Shown in pieces: positions 56,340 to 64,000 of a stretch of DNA of 64,000 nt (the stretch's first letter is position 1; each line of letters starts with the position of its first letter). The notes beneath the pieces were generated by a model that saw only the letters and a program-made list of their open reading frames with translations, did not search any database and had not been told where the DNA came from. Location: positions 1-64,000 of the forward strand of contig VTFK01000512.1 in the NCBI GenBank assembly GCA_009617715.1. The letters are read 5' to 3'. A program made the translations under genes and the position numbers. The DNA is from Plectrocnemia conspersa. Taxonomy: Eukaryota > Arthropoda > Insecta > Trichoptera > Polycentropodidae.

Positions 56340-57010
56340 GAAAGATCCATTTCTAATCTAGGGTGTTCACATTGCGCATGCGCACGTCGAGCGACGACCC
56401 ATTTTGTCGTGTTATTTTGTGTTCGCCGTAAACGGGATTCTTAAAGGAGCTCTGATTATAGTAATCAACGCCGGTCCCAAGAATGCGCCAAAAATGCCGT
56501 AAATGTCGCGACAGCCTCCGAATGCCTGTTTTTTTTATCCCTTTTAACTATTTCAATGATCTGAAAAAACATAAGGCAATAATAGGGCACTTTCGAATCG
56601 AATTGAGTCATAACCGCGACAATAAAATGACCATCGGTACGTAACGGCGCAGTTAAATTAATAAAAGCTCCATTTTATGTGTGAGAGCTCACTTAAAAGC
56701 GCTTTTTAAGCTTGCATGTATCAGTATAAAAAAGTGCAGCGAATCGAATTCGTAAAAAAAAAAATACGTCAGTCACACGCGTCTGGGGGAGACTGACCCG
56801 ACTTTTTTATTCTCGAGAAAGTCTAGGGGTGTATTCGCCACCGCTGGGTCTCATGTGAAAAAATAAAAAGTAAAGATAACAATATGTAATTATGGTAATG
56901 ACGCAGCCGACTCGCTCAATGAACCGCTGCTTAATAAAAATGTTGTCTTCTGGTTATGAACAAGCGATGGTAAATTGCTCAGGTAGCCGCGGTAATTTGT
57001 ACTTAAATAT
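56340..57010. other. GC-rich island with NRF-1-type site
   Basis: The perfect 12-bp palindrome TGCGCATGCGCA (56373-56384) equals the NRF-1/EWG binding consensus. The following 450 bp is complex and CpG-bearing, with no frame worth listing. NRF-1 sites are usually promoter-proximal, so a transcription start may lie here. Confidence 0.4.
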
Positions 57011-57437
57011 AAATTAATCTAGGATGTCGTTCAATTATGACAATGTATTATTTTATATATCAATTATTTTTATAGTTTAGTTACTCACTTACACACTTAG
57101 CCTTGGCAAATATATAAAATGGAGTTAATTATATTTAAAATATAATAAAAGTCTGATTAACGAAATTTGTATATTAAAATCAAATTAAGATCATTAGAAT
57201 AAATGCGTCGCGATGTTTAAAAAACAATACATTAATATATATTTAATAAAAAAAATATTTATGCCAAATACGAAAATCTATACTTGTTGACGCGACTCGA
57301 GCGAATCATTTCTCAGCACACATTATAAAAATTTTGTGGGGAATAAAAATATCTGAGATATTTTCTATTAAAAGTCAGTTGGTTGCATTATTTTAAAACT
57401 AGACCTGAGATGCATGTTCGATAGTACTGCACATTAG
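57011..57437. other. AT-rich intergenic sequence
   Basis: Nothing recognised. Confidence 0.5.
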
Positions 57438-57880
57438 GTGATTATACAAGGCACACAATGCCCTCAAGCTCAAGCTCAATATTTTATCAATGTTGATGGA
57501 ATCTGTGATCTTCTTAAAATATTAATTTATGCGATTAAGCACATTATTATCCATTTCATAATCAAACTTGAGTGCTGTTCTTACTGTAGAATAAATTATG
57601 GAATAACATTTTTTGATACTACATGGTAGTATATTTGCGAATGACGCACATAGATTTTGACATCAAAAGTTATTTAAAATCGTCAATGGAATTTATTTTA
57701 AGAAATACTTTGAGATCAACAGTGAAAGGTCCTCTTGAAATAGGCGACCTAAATCGGTTATCACTGTGCGATGAAGCACATTGTTATCCATTTCATATTC
57801 AAATTAAATTGCTGCTCTTGCTTTAGAATAAGACACGGAATAACATTTTTTAAGACTAATGAGCATGTATTTTTTTTTCG
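57438..57880 (+). repeat. Degenerate two-copy tandem repeat, ~240-bp spacing
   Basis: AAGCACATT.TTATCCATTTCA, AATCAAACTTGAGTGCTGTT or its variant, AGAATAA and GGAATAACATTTTTT occur at about 57536-57617 and again at about 57775-57852. Two 63-67-residue plus-strand frames lie over the copies. They are not similar enough in protein to claim coding. Confidence 0.6.
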
Positions 57881-59955
57881 TATTAAATCAATCCTTAATG
57901 GAATTAATTAAAACATAAACTTAAATATTAGTTTGAAATACATGAAAAATTTAGCACTGTACTCGAATACAGTGGTGTTTACGCCGAACCGATACAGAAA
58001 AATCTTACATAATTTAATGTAATAGTTAGATTACCACATTTTTTTTATTATTTTAAATTAAAAATTCTAGTATATCATTGATTTTTAAACGTTATAGTAC
58101 TACGCCATATACCGAAAAAAAGTTTATCGCAACCCCTGAATAAATAAAATATATTTAAATAATAAAATTATATTTTCCGGCAAAAATGAAAAAATGTTGT
58201 AATTTACAAAATGTTAACAATGAGGTTTATTTAATATTTGTTTATAATTTATTTCAATTTTAAGATTAACTAGCTATCAGCACATTAAAAATCAAATTGT
58301 GATGTTATTGATAAAAGTATTGTTCGGGGTTATTTTTAATTACTTTTAAGAGGAAATATCTTGAACGTATTTTTTTATGAATGCTTTTATTTTGTCTTTT
58401 TGAATCAGTGGATGCATTTGTGGTTCTTACTTAGATTTATTTGAAGCAAATAAATTTATCGTTCTTTAATAAATTTGTACTTGTTTCTGGTTTTCAGCAA
58501 GATAAATAATAATTTCCTTAAAAAAGTTTGAAAGCCCTTTAAAACACTATTGCATGATATAGTCAATGCAAAATAAATCAAATGTGTATTATATATTCAC
58601 ACAAATTTTTACGTGACCTTTGAAAGAACTGTTTTTGATTTAATTAATATCTTTTGTAAGAATGTTAAAATCTTTACTCAAATTTATTGACACAATATGT
58701 GAATCTTGCAGTGCGTCCAGATAACTTTGGGTACTTTATTTATAACTAATGCTTGATGACCAGATATTGTGTTATAATTTTGACTATAAATCCAATACAA
58801 ATGTTACACTATATTTATTTTTAATAAAAAAATGTCAAGCATAGTAAAAAAACAGTATAAATGGCTTTTCCAAAAATTTACATCTTCTAAATTTTTGTAT
58901 TAAATTGAATATATTCTAATAAATAAGCATATTTAGCTACATTTGTTGCCTAATCATTCATAATAAACATATTTTATAAATATCGTTCTACTTTTAAAGA
59001 AATTTTAATTTTGATTGAAGTAAATTAATCAGTTAGAATTATATTTTTTTCAGATAGTTGCACAAATGAGAGCTGATAATTTATTTTTGTAATGCAGCTG
59101 TAGCTTTATATTATATATTTTTATAAATTGTAGAAAAATTTCGTTACACAGATTTTCATTATTAAAATAGCATTTTTAATTTAACTAAATTTAAGGCTAT
59201 CGAAAATTAATATGCCAAAAATAAAAAATAGTATTACAAAATGCATTCAAAAATAATATTCGTTAATTTCAACTATTCGAATAGTCATTGATATTTTTTT
59301 GTATTATGTTATGAAAGTTATGAAAATATAAACACTACAGTTTAAATAATATGTACAGGTTCATACAAAAAATATATTAAAAATATCAAGACTATTTATT
59401 TTTATTTAAAAATAATGTGTTTCAATTCTTACATTTGTGTGAAGTTTCATTTTAATTATTCTTGCTGCCAAAAGACAAATTATAAAGCTTAAAAATTATT
59501 ATTTTATTGAATTACATTAAAAAGACTATATTGATAAATAAAAAAAATGTTATACACAGCTACGCAATATTAACTTAAGATATATGAGTAATTTCTAAAA
59601 TTTCGGCAGTTACGTGGTGTTTTTTTTTTAATTTTGTATTTCGGTTATTAGTTGTTAAGCATAATATTAAGATAATTAGATTAATTACGCAAAATTAAAA
59701 AGGCACACTTGGGCTATTTATTATATAATACATAATACAAGGGGGGGGACATTAGGAAAAAATGTAATCTTGCGTTGTTATTATATAAAAAGACGTGAGA
59801 AATAATACTGTGTTTTTATAGTTGGTTGTCTTATACTGTTCTTAGAAAAAATACGGTTTTAAAATATAAACTAATTTCTTAAAACATAATAAGAAACACA
59901 TTATTTTTAATTTATAATGATTAATAAAAAAATATAAATTAAATATGATTTTGGC
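57881..59955. other. AT-rich intergenic sequence
   Basis: About 2 kb of very AT-rich sequence with a G8 run near 59742-59749. No gene or repeat recognised. Confidence 0.55.
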
Positions 59956-60076
59956 AATAAAATATACTAGCGATCATTTGTAGGCTATAAATTGTTTAAG
60001 CGATCAAATGACGCGACAGAAAACTGCTATCGAATAATTGCTGGTGGTGAATTGCGGGCGATAGATTTTCCGGACC
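59956..60076 (+). mobile_element. Terminus of the CAGGGTCCGG MITE family, copy 3 (right end)
   Basis: It reads AATATACTAGCGATCATTTG, then GACGCGACAGAAAACTGC, AATAATTGCTGGTGGTGAAT, TGCGGGCGATAGATTTTCC and GGACCCTG. Inverted, the border begins CAGGGTCCGGAAAAT, like a hAT end. Confidence 0.75.
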
Positions 60077-60430
60077 CTGGTTTTTTCAAGCCTGTATTTT
60101 GCTTATTCTCACTTTCTGGTAGCAATATAATATGCTAGTGGATTTTTAATTGTAACCAGGCAAAAAATAATACATTTTTTTAAATATAAGGAATAAATTT
60201 ATATACATAATACGATTAAATATTTAAATTATTATGCTCCTTAGTTTGGAAGAAGCTGTTGTATAGTATTTTAGTAAGTTATTACCATATTAACTTTTAA
60301 CTAAAATTTAATCTTTGTTTAAAATAAATTGTAAATTAAACTGGTGAATTTATGGGTATTTAATTAAGATTTTACTACTGGAAAAATATAACTTGTTCAC
60401 CCACTTGATTACTTAAATGTATTCTGCGCA
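60077..60430. other. AT-rich intergenic sequence
   Basis: Nothing recognised. Confidence 0.5.
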
Positions 60431-61040
60431 ATGATATGTGTCATAAAAAAATAATACATCCGAAATACACCCTCGCTCTCTTAAAAAAAGCGACATTGCG
60501 TCGTAAGAGACTGTCGTTTGAAATAATTGAAATGCGGAAAAGTGCATTTAGAAAAAGTCGGATGCCTAATTTCTGGGGTCGACTCCTATGTACTTTTTTT
60601 TCTTCGTATAGAATGGGGGGTGGCGGTTTCGGTTAAACGATTACTAGAAACGCCCGCCCAAGAACGACTCAAAATTGAAACGAATTAAAAAGACGTACAC
60701 AGAGGTGTAAAAAAATAAACCCCCGCACTCACGTTCCGATAGATTTATTAGACTATCTAACGCAATTGCTCTCCGGGGAGTTAGATTTATAAAACGGCCG
60801 ATGTGCTAGTGGGTACGTGCCGATGTGTATGCATGTGTGTGTGATATAATGTTTTTGCATTGCATGTAAGATGATTTGTTGTGTCCCGCGGGGGGCGGGT
60901 TGCCGTCTCTTGTCTCTCCCACACGGATGACATATCACAATCTTGACTCTGTCATTACCGCCTATTTCGTATCTCTCTCTCCTTGCCCATTCACCGACTC
61001 GAGCCGGGACAGGGTGTTTCGAAGTGCAAATCAATTATAA
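60431..61040. other. GC-rich island (60430-61030)
   Basis: Complex sequence with GTCCCGCGGGGGGCGGGTTG near 60882-60901 and a (TCTC)n stretch near 60970. Frames of 66 (plus) and 93 (minus, 60753-61034) residues are not recognised. Confidence 0.35.
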
Positions 61041-62634
61041 ACACTTATAAGTTGAATTATGTCACAATTTGTGTAACAGCTATATATCTAAGAAACATAC
61101 AGTTATCCTAAGTGACTATTTCGAAATAGGCTGTTGTTGATGATTATTGATGTTGTAATTAATGACGCAGATATAGAGACGAAAGAGATTTATTTTTCTG
61201 TATTTATTTTCTTGACAATGATGAGTATTGCAGTAAATATGTAATCTGTGTCGAAAAAATATATTTTAGATTAATCATTTAATTTTATGTCTTAATTAAC
61301 AATACGAGTATAACCAGCACAGCAGATCAGTAGTATACATCAGTGACTAATAACTGAAAGAGCAGGTTTCAAAAAAGCTTTGTGTTAAAATTCTGATCAA
61401 TTATCACGGATGAGGTTTTTCTAGATTTTTTAGATAAATTTTGCGGGGAAAAAAATTGAGCTAGATCATTTGCTTTAAATTCCATATGAATTATGTACAT
61501 ATTTTATCTGGAAGATCAGAATTAGTGAGCACAGATTAGGTTTACATAGATTTTTATAATCCTACGAATATATAATTAAGAAAATAAGCGTAGTGATTTA
61601 TATACTGATATTATTATGGTGTCTCACTTATTGCTTATCGTGTTTATCCCATTAAAACACATTAGGCTAACGTCTATCATGTTTCACCGAAAGATTTACA
61701 AAAAATGAATCAATAACTTAATATTTAATAGAGTATATCTGGAGACAAAATTTAGTTACCCGTTCTAGTTTTACAGTTTATAATATTTGTGATTAACCAA
61801 TAAATTGCAATAGTTAAATTGAGATCTATTGGCATTACATAAAAATGTTATAATATAGGTTTTTATTCTTCTGTATGAAATAGAATTAGTGTTCTTTTTA
61901 GTCTTTGACAAAATTATAATTATATTTTAATTAATTAACTGTATTGTAAAAAAGTTGTATTCTATCAACATAGTTGTATATATATAATTTTATAGAAAAA
62001 AATATTTATATATTTTTATTTTTATTTAAGTAAGAAGCTCAGTACATATTTTACAATCTTTAATATAATTTTTATATTTTAAAATTAAATTTTAAATGTC
62101 AATTTTATACTCAACTTTTAAGTGTTTCAATTTAATTTTAACGAATTAATCATTTAACTGTGCAATAATATTACTATTTTTTTTATTTTTAACTTATTTT
62201 TATATTATTATTTACATTGTATCATATCCGGTTTTTTAAAATTCCATTTTAATATTGTAAGAAAAGTTGCTTTCAAAATTTGTATTTTATTTAGTCCTCT
62301 TATAAATATAATTTTATGCAAAAAATACGTGTATAGATTTTAATTTTAATTTCATTAAAAATCTCAGTACATAATTTATAATTTTTAATGTCATTTGTCA
62401 ATTGATTTCGTGTGGATTAAAAATAAATAATAATTTAACTATGTCATATTATTATTAATTTTTTAATTATTTTGATAGTATTTTATCTTGTTTTTAAATC
62501 CTAAATTTTCGTTTACTTATATTTTTATTGTATTATTTTTAAATATTTTTTTAAAACCTAAATTTCATGTAGGTACATTTATTCTTTGAATAACATTTAT
62601 GATTTTTGTATCTGCCCATACGCTATATATTAGT
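61041..62634. other. AT-rich intergenic sequence
   Basis: Nothing recognised. Confidence 0.55.
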
Positions 62635-63248
62635 CTGGGAAAATTTATCGCCCACAATTTACCGCCAGCAATAAATTTCTAGCAATTTACCACCGCGTCA
62701 GTTGATCGCATTATATACTAAAAATGATCACTAGCATATTTTAACGTCTACAACCAATGCTATAATTTTTTAAATCAACACGTATTTTAGTAAATATAAA
62801 TTATATACCGTACTAAAATATATAGAAAACTCAATTTTCTGTTCAAACCCAAGCCTCACCTAAATTAATTATACTAATAAAAGTGGAAAATTTTTAGAAC
62901 TTTCATTTGATTAGGTTTCGGTTTGAACAGCAAATGGACGTTTTGAAACTGTTACAGTAAAGTTAAATTTTCCATAATATAATTTTTATTTTATTAATTA
63001 GACCAATTAAAATGTGTCAATCAATTCATTTATAATTTCACTTCACAATAATAATGAAACTATATTTATTCACTGCGCGTGTAATAAAAAAAACACTAAA
63101 ATAAAATGAAATTATATAAATGAAATGTAATGACTAGCGATAAAATATGCTAATAATCATTTTTAGGCTGTGACGCGGCAGTAAACTGTGATTAGTTGCT
63201 AGCGGTAAATTGCTGGAAGTTAACTTTGGGCGATTAAATTTCCGGATC
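62635..63248. mobile_element. Complete MITE of the CAGGGTCCGG family, ~614 bp
   Basis: The left terminus 62635-62746 (GGGAAAATTTATCGCCCACA, then TTTACCGCCAGCAAT, then TTACCACCGCGTCAGTTGAT) is the inverted complement of the right terminus 63131-63248. The interior of about 380 bp is AT-rich with no frame. It is the only copy in the window with both ends. The others (10941, 21303, 59956, 63570) are solo termini or eroded copies. Confidence 0.7.
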
Positions 63249-63569
63249 CTAAAAAATCACTTTACGACGGCAACGGCACGATTTTATTGCTTTTGATGTA
63301 AATTTTTGCCTTCTGAGAAGTGATAATTGTTTTTTCATTCTCCTATTGTCCAAAATTCGATTACAATATTATAAATTTCGATTGTAAAATTTCACGGCAT
63401 AGATATTTTTGAAGTTATATTGTCCATATTATAAATTTAATTTTACTTACTAGGCTAGTTACATTTATAAAATAATTTATTTATCAGTAAAACTGTATTT
63501 ATTAATGGCGCATATGGTAAAAAAACACTTTCAATATTTTTTTTTAAAATGACATAAAAAATTATATGC

Positions 63570-63693
63570 ATTGCCTAATGATAAATTATGCTAGTGATAA
63601 TTTTTAGGTTATGAGCTGTTAATGGGATCAATTGAGCGGTAAGCTGCTAGCAATCAATTGCTGGCAGTGAATTGCCGGCGATAAATTTTTCAG
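63570..63693 (+). mobile_element. Terminus of the CAGGGTCCGG MITE family, copy 5 (right end)
   Basis: GATAAATTATGCTAGTGATA, then GAGCGGTAAGCTGCTAGCAA, TCAATTGCTGGCAGTGAATT, GCCGGCGATAAATTTTTCAG. Sequence before it (TGTATTTATTAATGGCGCAT and AAAAAAACACTTTCA) also matches the region before 63131, so the shared unit is about 230 bp and recurs at about 448-bp spacing. Confidence 0.7.
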
Positions 63694-64000
63694 ACATATG
63701 TCACAGTGAGTGTGTATTGAAAATATATTTTCAGTGTCACAATATCAAAATACATTTTCACTGGTAGATAAATTTATTTGACTGGTGCTAGTGAAATTAC
63801 ATGCTTTTGATGTGAAATGTGAAAAGCAACGAAGGTGTTGGTCTTCCTTCACGCCATCAGCGAAATTTTTTAACAAAATAGTTGTAGGCAACATAACACA
63901 TGTTAAAGCTAAAATAATACGAACGTTCGTTTAGGAGATCATTCGATATTTTTTTGGTATGACCAGTAAATATATATTAATACTATTGAAAATAGAAACT
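63694..64000. other. Intergenic sequence to window end
   Basis: CACTG-containing short repeats near 63704-63800 (TTTTCAGTGTCAC, TTTTCACTGGTAG, GACTGGTGCTAGTGAAATT) recall 14400 and 47920. No gene seen. Confidence 0.4.

Noticed and set aside
1..64000. Bacterial features: operons, ribosome binding sites, CRISPR arrays, phage or IS elements
   Set aside because: No Shine-Dalgarno-preceded gene strings, no regularly spaced short repeats and no bacterial-type transposase. All mobile elements are of eukaryotic type.

Overview
The window looks like a gene-poor stretch of an AT-rich animal genome, most likely an insect. An AT-rich hemipteran would fit, but nothing here fixes the taxon. Evidence for a eukaryote: five copies of a tRNA-derived SINE with pol III A/B boxes, decayed Jockey-like LINE reverse transcriptases, hAT-like and piggyBac-like elements, a probable LTR, microsatellites, and a repeat whose coding relic is split by introns with GTAAGT and TTTCAG-type splice signals. 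I find no intact host protein-coding gene, no rRNA, no functional tRNA, no CRISPR array and no operon. Almost all open frames are short and lie either in AT-rich sequence or inside GC-richer islands where both strands happen to be open.

Layout. 0-5 kb: an inverted-terminal-repeat element (1690-2393) with a strong G-quadruplex motif, a 48-bp two-step palindrome (2659-2706) and a four-copy tandem repeat of about 190 bp (4372-5072). 7.5-9.1 kb: hAT-type ends and a BED zinc-finger relic. 10.3-12.9 kb: a piggyBac-type palindromic end, a LINE C-terminal fragment and a LINE fragment with the FADD catalytic box. 13.4-17.4 kb: GC-rich islands, a fold-back element and two SINEs. 17.4-20.2 kb and 35.0-37.4 kb: two copies (A, B) of a repeat of about 2.5 kb with exon-like relics. 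20.6-31 kb: several GC-rich islands, a possible terminal exon at 22.2 kb and a 228-bp TTAA-flanked MITE. 31.9-38.1 kb: two copies of one Jockey-like LINE, the first interrupted by an LTR-like segment, with repeat B next to the second. 39.3-39.8 kb: a relic of a zinc-finger hAT-like gene family. 41.5-47.3 kb: palindromic element ends and a large inverted repeat (arms about 0.8 kb, spacer about 1.9 kb). 49.7-56.2 kb: SINEs, a tandem duplication and two copies of a 1-kb inverted-terminal-repeat element. 60-64 kb: a hAT-type MITE family whose other members lie at 10.9 and 21.3 kb.

Between the repeats, about fifteen islands of 250-900 bp stand out from the AT-rich background by higher GC, sequence complexity and CpG content (near 2.7, 6.4, 9.5, 13.5, 14.8, 16.5, 20.8, 23.8, 26.3, 27.5, 30.3, 38.6, 41.7, 45, 48.8, 52.3, 53.4, 56.6 and 60.7 kb). 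They lack clear coding signal. My inference is that they are retained cis-regulatory or non-coding RNA sequence in a gene desert or very long intron, but this needs cross-species alignment.

The most interesting items are the duplicated, intron-containing relic A/B, the 41.5-47.3 kb inverted-repeat locus with its palindromic element ends, and the island pattern. No new molecular system could be demonstrated by reading alone.
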